DNA from: Chloroflexota bacterium | GTDB taxonomy: Bacteria; Chloroflexota; Anaerolineae; Anaerolineales; VGOW01 | Reading direction: 5' to 3' | DNA: 17,749 nt | Assembly: GCA_016215145.1 (NCBI GenBank) | Contig: JACRLA010000127.1 | Location: forward strand, 10,952 to 28,700 | In this document: piece by piece, positions 8,322 to 14,451 of the stretch | Numbering within the stretch: the first letter of the stretch is position 1 | Layout of the letters: every line of letters begins with the position of its first letter | Notes under the pieces: generated by a model | Told to the model about the DNA's origin: nothing | Database searches by the model: none | Seen by the model: only the letters and a program-made list of their open reading frames with translations | Program-made: the position numbers and the translations under genes

Positions 8322-8975
8322 CTAGTCTCTTTCAAATTTGAAATCGCGACGGCGCAATTCCAATTTTTGGACGAACAATGCGCCGGGACTTGCCGAACCG
8401 GCTTCCTTCATTTGAAGATAAACTTCTCCTTCGCGCTCAATCCTCTGCAACGGAATCCGGTCTGTTTTACGGAACCCGGTGGACTGATGCAAGTTAAGCG
8501 TAAGCATATTGTCTGAGAGGACAAAACCGGAAATGCTAGAAATAGCAAATGTGTGGAAAAGCCAGTTCACTAACGCTATCTCCGAATAATAAATTAGATG
8601 AGGGTGCCCGCCGATCTCGCCTCGGATTAAGTTGTCAATTTCCACAGTGTCGTTCGACAAACCCTTGAAACCAAATTGTCCAATCAATTTTGTCGGAGAA
8701 TATAAAAGAAGCAATAATCTGGAACAGTCTGTTAGAACGACATCCTCCAGCCAGCGCTTTGTTCGGGCTTCGGTGGCGGTAAACTGCGTTAAGAAGTGTC
8801 GTTTCGCCTGATTTCGCCATCGGGTCATTTTGGCAATAACTTCCGCATCATTTAGTAGCGAGCGGGTAACAGGTTTAAGGACACCGATTTGGTGTTGAGC
8901 GTCATCGGCGATTTTTATCTCAAGCACAACGCGTTCATCAATCACTTCCTTTATTTGCTTGCTGTAAGATTCCAT
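8322..8975 (-). CDS. GNAT-family N-acyltransferase
   Basis: I place the start at the ATG at 8975 (217 residues), not at the first possible start at 9068, because AAGGA stands 10 nt before 8975 and the longer form would overlap the upstream cupin gene by about 80 nt. The protein looks like a RimJ/RimL-type GNAT acyltransferase: a variable N-terminus, a RHFLTQFTATEARTKRWLE segment, the strand LIGQFGFKG, an acyl-donor loop resembling motif A in LIRGEIGGHP, the helix YSEIALVNWLFHTF, and the late SDNMLTLNLHQSTGFRKTDR segment, which is characteristic of the family (N....ALHLYE.LGF). The expected reaction is transfer of an acetyl or other acyl group to an amino sugar. The ACP gene begins 2 nt downstream, which suggests the donor is acyl-ACP. 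The family assignment is by pattern, moderately strong. Confidence 0.8.
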   Translation of the reverse strand: MESYSKQIKEVIDERVVLEIKIADDAQHQIGVLKPVTRSLLNDAEVIAKMTRWRNQAKRHFLTQFTATEARTKRWLEDVVLTDCSRLLLLLYSPTKLIGQFGFKGLSNDTVEIDNLIRGEIGGHPHLIYYSEIALVNWLFHTFAISSISGFVLSDNMLTLNLHQSTGFRKTDRIPLQRIEREGEVYLQMKEAGSASPGALFVQKLELRRRDFKFERD

Positions 8976-8988
8976 CAAGGTTATATCC

Positions 8989-9513
8989 TTAAATCGAATC
9001 GTAAGTTTTATCGTTTTGAGAAAGTATCGGGTTTTCAATTGGCCAGGAAATTCCAAACGTGGGGTCATCCCATCTCACACCGCGCGCACATTCAGGATGA
9101 TAGAACTCAGAGATCTGATAAAACACTTCCGTATCATCCACCACTGTTTGAAATCCATGTGCAAAACCGGCAGGGATGTAAAGGGCGCGGCGGTTTTCAG
9201 CAGTTAACTCCACTGACACCCAGCGTTGGAAGGTGATAGACGTAGGGCGCAGATCAATGATAACGTCATAGATGGCGCCCATAGTGCAGCGCACTAACTT
9301 GGCTTCCTCAAAAGGTTTAGCCTGATAGTGCATTCCACGCAATGTACCCCGTTTTTTGTTAAATGAAATACTGCACTGTACAAAAGCCGCCGAGAGACCA
9401 TACTCGGTAAATTCTTGCTGACACCAAGTGCGCGCAAAGAAGCCCCGCGAGTCTTCTGATCGTTCCGGCTCAACGATGACCGCACCGGCAAGATTCGTCT
9501 TACTAAGAATCAT
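8989..9513 (-). CDS. RmlC-like cupin, NDP-4-keto-6-deoxysugar 3,5- or 5-epimerase
   Basis: The ATG at 9513 overlaps the upstream methyltransferase stop (ATGA), giving 174 residues, a normal RmlC length; starting earlier would only add residues encoded inside the upstream gene. Family signatures include DSRGFFARTW (21-30), GTLRGMHYQ (56-64) with the catalytic base His62, RALYIPAGFAHGFQ and RWDDPTFGISWP. RmlC enzymes epimerise C3 and C5 of dTDP-4-keto-6-deoxyglucose; relatives such as TylK or NovW act after a C-methyltransferase on branched sugars. That pairing is reproduced here, with the C-methyltransferase directly upstream. No RmlA, RmlB or RmlD homologue lies in the window, so this is probably a pathway-specific epimerase rather than the rhamnose enzyme. 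Confidence 0.9.
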   Translation of the reverse strand: MILSKTNLAGAVIVEPERSEDSRGFFARTWCQQEFTEYGLSAAFVQCSISFNKKRGTLRGMHYQAKPFEEAKLVRCTMGAIYDVIIDLRPTSITFQRWVSVELTAENRRALYIPAGFAHGFQTVVDDTEVFYQISEFYHPECARGVRWDDPTFGISWPIENPILSQNDKTYDSI

Positions 9514-10754
9514 GAACTTACTATCTTGACTTCCGGGATTGGCACAATAAATTTCCCACCGCGATGTATGTACTCTGCCTGTTGGGTTAATATTTCTTTG
9601 CCAAAGTTCCAGGTGAGCAACAAAACGTAATTTGGCATCGCCTCCAAAAGTTTTGTTGGAGCAAACACGGGCAAGTGACATCCCGGCATATAGTGTCCCT
9701 GTTTATAGGGACTGCGATCAACTACATAATCCAACACATTATTTCCAATCCCAAAAGTGTTCAGCAAAATACTCCCTTTGGCTCCAGCACCATAACCGGC
9801 AATCGCCCGATTGCGCGATTTCAATCCGAACAGCAAATCGTTTAGGATCTCTCGCAATTGCTGAACCCGTTTGCCAAAGTTAGCATAAAAGTCAAAGCGG
9901 TGAACTCCCCAAGCCAGCTCTTCGTTTAACAATTGGCGGACACGGACTCTATCACCAGCCGAAGCGGTGTGTGTCACATAGATGCGCAGTGAGCCGCCAT
10001 GAATATCCTGCCGTTCCACGTCGGCTATGAGAAGATCGTATTGTTTGAATAAAGCATCTAAAGCCGTTAATGAATAGTAACAAAGGTGCTCATGATAGAT
10101 CGTGTCAAACTCGGAACGGTCAACTAAATCCTTAATATAGGGCACCTCAAATACCGCCACCCCGGATTTCTTAAGCAATGTTTTAATGCCTTGGACAAAA
10201 CCTTTTAGATCAGCCACATGGGCTAAAACATTATTAGCGATAATTACATCAGCCTCTTCGCCTTGCTCACGTAACTTGCGGGCTAACTCAATCCCAAAAA
10301 ACTCGGTCAGCGTAGTCACCCCTCTTTCCGCGGCTACTTTAGCCACGTTGAGCGCCGGGTCAATCCCCAAAGCCGGAATATCTTTGCGCAGGAAATATTG
10401 CAGCAAGTAGCCATCATTGCTGGCAATTTCAATGACCAGACTCTCCCGATTCAAGTTTTGAAGCCTCATCAGCTTTTCGACCATTTCTTGGGCATGCAAC
10501 AGCATTGTTTCCGACACCGAGGAAAAATAAAAATAGTCCCTGAAGAGAACTTCAGGGGCTACGGTAGCAGTAATCTGAGCTAAAGAACATGTAGGGCAAA
10601 ACACCAAATCCAATGGATACTTAGGTTCAGGTTGTTTAAGCTGCTCGGCAGTCAACAAAGAATTCGCCAAGGGGATACTTCCCAAGCTTAAGATTTCATT
10701 TAGCTTGATATTGCCACAAGCCCGACAACGAGTAATAATTTCATATCCAGACAT
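9510..10754 (-). CDS. NDP-sugar C-methyltransferase (TylC3/NovU/TcaB9 type)
   Basis: A 414-residue three-domain methyltransferase. The N-terminal zinc module has Cys10, Cys13, Cys53 and Cys56. The central Rossmann domain has VIEIASNDGYLLQYF (107-121) for SAM. The C-terminal domain contains AIAGYGAGAKGSILLN, typical of the family. Residues equivalent to the TcaB9 active site (Tyr76, His181, Tyr222, Glu224, His225, as I recall them) occur at a constant offset of two: Tyr74, His179, Tyr220, Glu222 and His223, the last three in YHEHLCYYS. The enzyme should add a methyl group, usually at C3, to an NDP-4-keto-6-deoxysugar, producing a branched-chain sugar. AGGAG stands 10 nt before the ATG. The gene follows the fucose-synthase-like gene after 51 nt and overlaps the cupin epimerase by 4 nt, the usual next enzyme in such pathways. 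Confidence 0.93.
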   Translation of the reverse strand: MSGYEIITRCRACGNIKLNEILSLGSIPLANSLLTAEQLKQPEPKYPLDLVFCPTCSLAQITATVAPEVLFRDYFYFSSVSETMLLHAQEMVEKLMRLQNLNRESLVIEIASNDGYLLQYFLRKDIPALGIDPALNVAKVAAERGVTTLTEFFGIELARKLREQGEEADVIIANNVLAHVADLKGFVQGIKTLLKKSGVAVFEVPYIKDLVDRSEFDTIYHEHLCYYSLTALDALFKQYDLLIADVERQDIHGGSLRIYVTHTASAGDRVRVRQLLNEELAWGVHRFDFYANFGKRVQQLREILNDLLFGLKSRNRAIAGYGAGAKGSILLNTFGIGNNVLDYVVDRSPYKQGHYMPGCHLPVFAPTKLLEAMPNYVLLLTWNFGKEILTQQAEYIHRGGKFIVPIPEVKIVSS

Positions 10755-10805
10755 AGAGTGTTCACTCCTAGAAACTATCTCAGAAACAAACTGTCGCCGA
10801 CAGTG

Positions 10806-11750
10806 TTAGCGCGCTTGTCCCCGATACCACTCCACCGTCTTCCTCAACCCCTCCGGGAAATCGGTCTGCGACTTAAATCCAAATTCTTTTTCGGCGCGGG
10901 ATGTATCCAGTTTGCGGCGCGGTTGACCGTTGGGCATTGCCGTGTCCCAGACAATTTTTCCGGTGAAGCCGGTTTCTTTGACGACGAGATGCGCTAAATC
11001 TTTGATGCTGATCTCAAACGAACTGCCGAGATTCACCGGCTCGCTGCTGTTATATTTTTCAGCCGCCAGCCGAATCCCTTCGGCCGCGTCTTCGACGTAA
11101 AGAAATTCGCGCGTCGGCGAGCCATCGCCCCATATCACGATCTCTTTGTCGCCACGATCTATTGCGTCAAAACATTTTTTGATCAACGCCGGAATGACGT
11201 GCGAACTCTTGGGATCGAAGTTGTCGTTGGGTCCGTAAAGGTTGGTGGGGAATACCGTGATCGAGTTGTAATTATATTCTTGGCGATACGCTTGCGATTG
11301 CACCATCAACATCTTCTTGGCTAAACCGTAAGGCGCATTCGTCTCTTCGGGATAGCCATTCCAAATCTCCTCTTCCTTAAATGGCACGGGCGTAAATTTG
11401 GGGTAGGCGCAGATCGTTGCCAGCGAGATAAATTTTTCTACGCCGCGTTTGTAAGCTTCATCCAACAACTGCACGCCCATCATCAAGTTGTCATAGAAAA
11501 ATGATCCCGGATGTTCGCGGTTAGCGCCGATGCCGCCGACGGTAGCCGCAAGATGAATCACGATGTGCGGTTTCACCTCATCGTATAAACGCCGCACATT
11601 GCCGATGTCACGCAGATCGCAATCGGCTTTGCGCGGGATAAAAATTTCTTTGCAACCCGCGCGGCGAAGATTCTCAACGAGATACCGTCCGACGAATCCC
11701 GCCCCACCCGTGATCACGACTCGTTTAGTTGACCAATTGAAGTTTGACAT
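10806..11750 (-). CDS. fcl: GDP-L-fucose synthase family epimerase/reductase
   Basis: A 314-residue extended SDR. It has the NAD(P) loop GGAGFVG (15-21), and active-site residues equivalent to E. coli GMER at a constant offset of five: Cys114 (Cys109), Tyr141 and Lys145 (Tyr136, Lys140) in YGLAK, and His184 (His179). The position of the catalytic Ser107 is Thr112, in LATICAYP. NLYGPNDNFDP and EFLYVEDAAEG are family signatures. The canonical reaction is GDP-4-keto-6-deoxymannose to GDP-L-fucose, by 3,5-epimerisation and 4-reduction with NADPH. No gmd (GDP-mannose 4,6-dehydratase) is in the window, so the precursor must come from elsewhere, or the enzyme serves another 4-keto-sugar such as the branched one made downstream. 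No Shine-Dalgarno sequence precedes the ATG; the spacer contains a palindrome instead. Confidence 0.9.
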   Translation of the reverse strand: MSNFNWSTKRVVITGGAGFVGRYLVENLRRAGCKEIFIPRKADCDLRDIGNVRRLYDEVKPHIVIHLAATVGGIGANREHPGSFFYDNLMMGVQLLDEAYKRGVEKFISLATICAYPKFTPVPFKEEEIWNGYPEETNAPYGLAKKMLMVQSQAYRQEYNYNSITVFPTNLYGPNDNFDPKSSHVIPALIKKCFDAIDRGDKEIVIWGDGSPTREFLYVEDAAEGIRLAAEKYNSSEPVNLGSSFEISIKDLAHLVVKETGFTGKIVWDTAMPNGQPRRKLDTSRAEKEFGFKSQTDFPEGLRKTVEWYRGQAR

Positions 11751-11759
11751 TCGCAGATC

Positions 11760-11797
11760 AGTAATTAGTAATTGGTAATTACCAATTACTAATTACT
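11760..11797. repeat. Perfect 38-bp palindrome between wecB and fcl
   Basis: Each 19-base half reads as the exact reverse complement of the other, centred between 11778 and 11779; the right half is TTACCAATTACTAATTACT. It fills most of the 49-nt spacer, starting 2 nt after the wecB stop and ending 9 nt before the fcl ATG. Transcribed, it could form a long AU-rich hairpin without a loop of its own. On the transcribed strand no U-run follows, so it does not look like an intrinsic terminator for the operon. It is made of the words TAATTAC and CCAATTA, shared with the spacer on the other side of wecB. Confidence 0.9.
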
Positions 11798-11799
11798 TT

Positions 11800-12894
11800 T
11801 TACTCCTTATGATCTAAAAGTATTTTAACGATCCGTTCTGCCGAATGACCATCGCCAAACGGATTCACTGCCTTCGCCATTTTCGCGTGCGCGGTAGGAT
11901 CATCCAGAAGTTTTGCCGCCTCATCCGTGATGACTTTTGTGTCCGTCCCCACCAGTTTCGCCGTGCCAGCCTCCACCGCTTCGGGGCGCTCGGTGACGTG
12001 ACGCATCACCAACACCGGCACACCCAAACCCGGCGCTTCTTCTTGTATGCCACCCGAATCCGTTAATATCAAATGCGCTTTGCCCATCAAATGTGCGAAA
12101 GAAAAATAATCCATCGGCGGCAACAACGTTACGTGAGGATGTTTGCCCAAGACTGCGTGCGCCGCGTTCTTCACATTAGGGTTTGGATGCACGGGATAAA
12201 TTAAATGCGTGTCTTCACGATCTGCCAAATTCTTCATCGCCCTCAACATATCGGCAAACGGCTCGCCAAAATTTTCGCGGCGATGCGCGGTGATGAGGAT
12301 CAATTTTTTATCGGCAGGGTAATGCGGCAGAGACCCGTTGAATGGTTGGGCGACGATAAACTTCAGCGCGTCAATGACGGTGTTCCCCGTGACATGGACA
12401 CGCTTTGCCTCAATACCTTCGCGCAGCAATGCTTTCTTTGATGTCTCCGTCGGCGCAAAATGCAGATCGGAAAGTTGATCGGCTAAGACGCGGTTGATCT
12501 CTTCGGGGAACGGGTTATAGCGATCGTGTGTTCGCAAACCGGCTTCAACATGACCCACTTTGACGCGCGAATAAAACGCGGCGAGTGAGGCGGCTAACAC
12601 GGTGGTTGTATCGCCCTGCACCAGGATCCAATCGGGTTGCTCTTGGCGCAAGATGGGTTGAATGTGTTTAAGAACTTCGGCGGCAACATCGGTGGGGGTT
12701 TGGTTGTCCTGCATCACGTCGAGATCATAATCAGGTTTAATATCAAACACATCCAACACCTGATCCAACATATCACGATGCTGCGCCGTCACCAAAACTT
12801 TCGACTCAACGCTTTTGTGTTTTCGCAACTCCGCCACGACCGGCGCCATCTTCACCGCCTCGGGGCGAGTGCCGAACACTGAGATTATTTTCAT
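11800..12894 (-). CDS. wecB: UDP-N-acetylglucosamine 2-epimerase, non-hydrolysing
   Basis: A 364-residue cytoplasmic enzyme interconverting UDP-GlcNAc and UDP-ManNAc. The family's key residues fall at the same numbers as in E. coli WecB: Arg10 and Lys15 in FGTRPEAVKM, Asp95 in QGDTTT, Glu117 in GHVEAGLRT, and Glu131/Arg135 in EEINR. The catalytic-site histidine is His204 in TAHRRENFG, and LTDSGGIQEEAPGLGVPVLVMRHVTERPE closes the UDP pocket. Length is normal. It lies between the sugar-phosphate transferase and the fucose-synthase-like gene, with palindromic AT-rich spacers on both sides and no clear Shine-Dalgarno sequence. UDP-ManNAc could be used directly or oxidised to ManNAcA, but the dehydrogenase WecC is not in this window. 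Confidence 0.96.
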   Translation of the reverse strand: MKIISVFGTRPEAVKMAPVVAELRKHKSVESKVLVTAQHRDMLDQVLDVFDIKPDYDLDVMQDNQTPTDVAAEVLKHIQPILRQEQPDWILVQGDTTTVLAASLAAFYSRVKVGHVEAGLRTHDRYNPFPEEINRVLADQLSDLHFAPTETSKKALLREGIEAKRVHVTGNTVIDALKFIVAQPFNGSLPHYPADKKLILITAHRRENFGEPFADMLRAMKNLADREDTHLIYPVHPNPNVKNAAHAVLGKHPHVTLLPPMDYFSFAHLMGKAHLILTDSGGIQEEAPGLGVPVLVMRHVTERPEAVEAGTAKLVGTDTKVITDEAAKLLDDPTAHAKMAKAVNPFGDGHSAERIVKILLDHKE

Positions 12895-12904
12895 GTCAAT
12901 TACT

Positions 12905-12938
12905 AATTACTAATTACCGTAATTGGTAATGAGTAATT
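12905..12938. repeat. Imperfect hairpin repeat between sugar transferase and wecB
   Basis: The arms AATTACTAATTACC (12905-12918) and GGTAATGAGTAATT (12925-12938) pair at 13 of 14 positions around a 6-nt loop. A further TACT copy to the left extends the TAATTAC tandem to about 12898. The element fills the 45-nt spacer 12895-12939, starting directly after the TAA of the sugar transferase gene and reaching close to the wecB start, where no Shine-Dalgarno sequence is visible. It shares its building words with the palindrome on the other side of wecB and is probably a diverged copy of the same repeat type. Confidence 0.8.
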
Positions 12939-12939
12939 G

Positions 12940-14310
12940 TTAGTACGCTCCTTTGCCTTTGATCACCGCGCCTGCCGTGCGCCACAGAATTTTGAGATCG
13001 AGCAGAATGGAGTAATTGCGGATGTAATACAGATCGTATTGTGTGTTGAGATGCATCGGCAGATCACTGCGACCACTCACCTGCCACCAGCCGGTCATCC
13101 CCGGTGGCACCGCCAGCCGCTGCCTCTGCCAGGGTTCGTATTTGTCCACGATGAAAGTCATCTCCGGACGCGGTCCCACCAGACTCATCTCGCCTTTCAA
13201 TACGTTGAATATCTGCGGCAGTTCGTCCATGCTGGTGCGGCGCAGAAAACGCCCCAACGGAGTCACACGCGGATCGTCGGGGCGCTTTTCGAATGTTTCT
13301 GTGTTCACTTTCTTCTCGGCGTCGGCAACCATCGTGCGAAATTTATACATGCCAAAAGTTTTCCCGTTCTCGCCGACGCGCGGCTGGGTGAAGGCGACGG
13401 GTCCCGCTGAAGTGAGTTTGATTGCCAAAGCGATTACGCCCATGAGAGGCAGGGCGACGATCATGCCGAACAAAGTTACGGTGAGATCGAAAATTCGTTT
13501 GATCGCCCACAGCGATCCATCTATGCGCGGCTCACGCAAACCGATCAAGGGAATGCCGCCCACCAAATCCACGCTAGATTTTACCATGACCAATTTAAGA
13601 AAATCGGGCACTAAACGCACGCGCACTGATTGCGTTTGCAAAGCGAAGGTCAGTCGTTCAACTTGCGTATAGTTTTCTGCGGGCAAGCAGATGATCACTT
13701 CATCCACTTGATGATCGCGCGCGAGTCGCGGCACGTCTTCAACGCGACCCAGAAATTTTGAATCGGGTGTTGCCGAGTCGTCAGCGCAGCCGATGATCTG
13801 GATGCTGTGTCCGAGTCGGGTGTTGAGGGCAAGGGTGACGGCATCCGCGCCCGCCCCCGCCCCCACCAGCAGAATCCGCGTCAACGGTTTTCCACTGGCG
13901 TGCATCACGCGCAAGATCAGCGCCATCGCCAATCGCGCCGTCGTTAAAATCAACAAATCAAAAAAATAAAAATAGAAAACGAGTAAGCGCGGGACATCAC
14001 GATACGAAAAATACAGCGCACCGGCGAGGGCGAGGGTGGCGGTGGAGACGGCGACGAATAAGGCGCGGGCATCGCCCACAGGGCGCACGTCGCGCCGCAC
14101 GTCGTAAACCGAGACGACCAGAAACACGACGGGGAACAGCACGGCGACCATGAGGTGAATGTAGATGTTGAGTTGCGAATCGAGAGTGCCGAGTTCGCGT
14201 CCGAGCGGAAGGAAGCGGCGCAGTGAGTCGGCGGCGAGGAGGGCGAGTTGTGTGCCTATCGCATCTGCCGCACAGAGGATGAGGATGAGGCGACGAAGTT
14301 TGCCAAACAT
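12940..14310 (-). CDS. Polyprenyl-phosphate sugar-1-phosphate transferase (WbaP/CpsE-like initiating enzyme)
   Basis: I choose the ATG at 14310 (456 residues); the frame is open to a TTG at 14397, but the extra 29 residues look non-coding and start next to the predicted promoter. The N-terminal part is membrane-embedded, with hydrophobic stretches near 6-26, 50-68, 83-102 and 108-132. It is followed by a Rossmann-like CoA-binding domain from ILLVGAGAGADAV (146-158) to about 235. The catalytic domain has a re-entrant membrane helix (KRIFDLTVTLFGMIVALPLMG, 271-291), KFRTM (323-327), SMDELPQ (360-366) with the Asp362-Glu363 pair, SLVGPRPE (376-383), GMTGWWQVSGRS (404-415) and a terminal GKGAY. 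It transfers a sugar 1-phosphate to undecaprenyl phosphate at the inner membrane face, starting the repeat unit. It is the first gene of the glycan cluster behind a good promoter. Confidence 0.93.
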   Translation of the reverse strand: MFGKLRRLILILCAADAIGTQLALLAADSLRRFLPLGRELGTLDSQLNIYIHLMVAVLFPVVFLVVSVYDVRRDVRPVGDARALFVAVSTATLALAGALYFSYRDVPRLLVFYFYFFDLLILTTARLAMALILRVMHASGKPLTRILLVGAGAGADAVTLALNTRLGHSIQIIGCADDSATPDSKFLGRVEDVPRLARDHQVDEVIICLPAENYTQVERLTFALQTQSVRVRLVPDFLKLVMVKSSVDLVGGIPLIGLREPRIDGSLWAIKRIFDLTVTLFGMIVALPLMGVIALAIKLTSAGPVAFTQPRVGENGKTFGMYKFRTMVADAEKKVNTETFEKRPDDPRVTPLGRFLRRTSMDELPQIFNVLKGEMSLVGPRPEMTFIVDKYEPWQRQRLAVPPGMTGWWQVSGRSDLPMHLNTQYDLYYIRNYSILLDLKILWRTAGAVIKGKGAY

Positions 14311-14326
14311 GACTCTACATTGAAGT

Positions 14327-14389
14327 AATGAACGATGAACAATGAAACAACGAACAACCCACAGGACGCTTGGCGTGAAGCAATGAACA
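14327..14389. repeat. Short ATGAAC-type direct repeats in the leader of the glycan operon
   Basis: The words AATGAAC or ATGAAC occur at 14327-14333, 14335-14340 and 14382-14388, with a near copy AATGAA at 14341-14346, and related CAACGAAC text between. On the coding strand this reads as repeated GTTCATT. It lies between the predicted promoter and the ATG of the sugar transferase, so it would be in the 5' untranslated leader of about 100 nt. No protein-coding sense or strong hairpin is apparent. It may be low-complexity spacer only. Confidence 0.4.
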
Positions 14390-14416
14390 GCGATCAACGC
14401 GATTGAGCATGATGCG

Positions 14417-14445
14417 ATTATAACTTTGGAGAGGCGGGGATGAAA
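14417..14445 (-). promoter_or_regulatory. Predicted sigma70-type promoter for the glycan cluster
   Basis: On the minus strand a perfect -10 box TATAAT (14422-14417) is preceded, after a 17-base spacer, by TTTCAT (14445-14440), which matches the TTGACA consensus at four of six positions. It lies in the 141-nt gap between the rlmN stop and the ATG of the sugar-phosphate transferase, facing the glycan genes. Initiation would be expected near 14410, giving a leader of about 100 nt. It is the only gap in the window with a convincing promoter, so it may drive everything to position 1. No operator was recognised. Confidence 0.6.
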
Positions 14446-14451
14446 TAGGGA

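Noticed and set aside
8976..9068. Longer N-terminus for the GNAT protein
   Set aside because: It would overlap the end of the cupin gene by about 80 nt, and the AAGGA sequence supports the start at 8975.
9514..9681. Longer N-terminus for the RmlC-like cupin
   Set aside because: The extra codons lie inside the C-methyltransferase gene; the start at 9513 overlaps that gene's stop as ATGA and gives a normal family length.
11760..11801. Intrinsic terminator: palindrome followed by five T on the plus strand
   Set aside because: There is no plus-strand gene to terminate, and on the transcribed minus strand the hairpin is not followed by a U-run.
11751..12942. CRISPR-like array suggested by repeated TAATTAC units around wecB
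   Set aside because: The units are seven bases long, partly tandem and palindromic, with no regular spacers and no cas genes.
13043..13672. 209-codon plus-strand frame opposite the sugar-phosphate transferase
   Set aside because: It is antisense to a gene with strong family motifs, has no recognisable domain and is Arg/Pro-rich in the way of antisense translations.
14311..14397. 29 extra N-terminal residues of the sugar transferase from a TTG codon
   Set aside because: The stretch is repetitive, lies just behind the predicted promoter, and the family-like sequence begins at the ATG at 14310.
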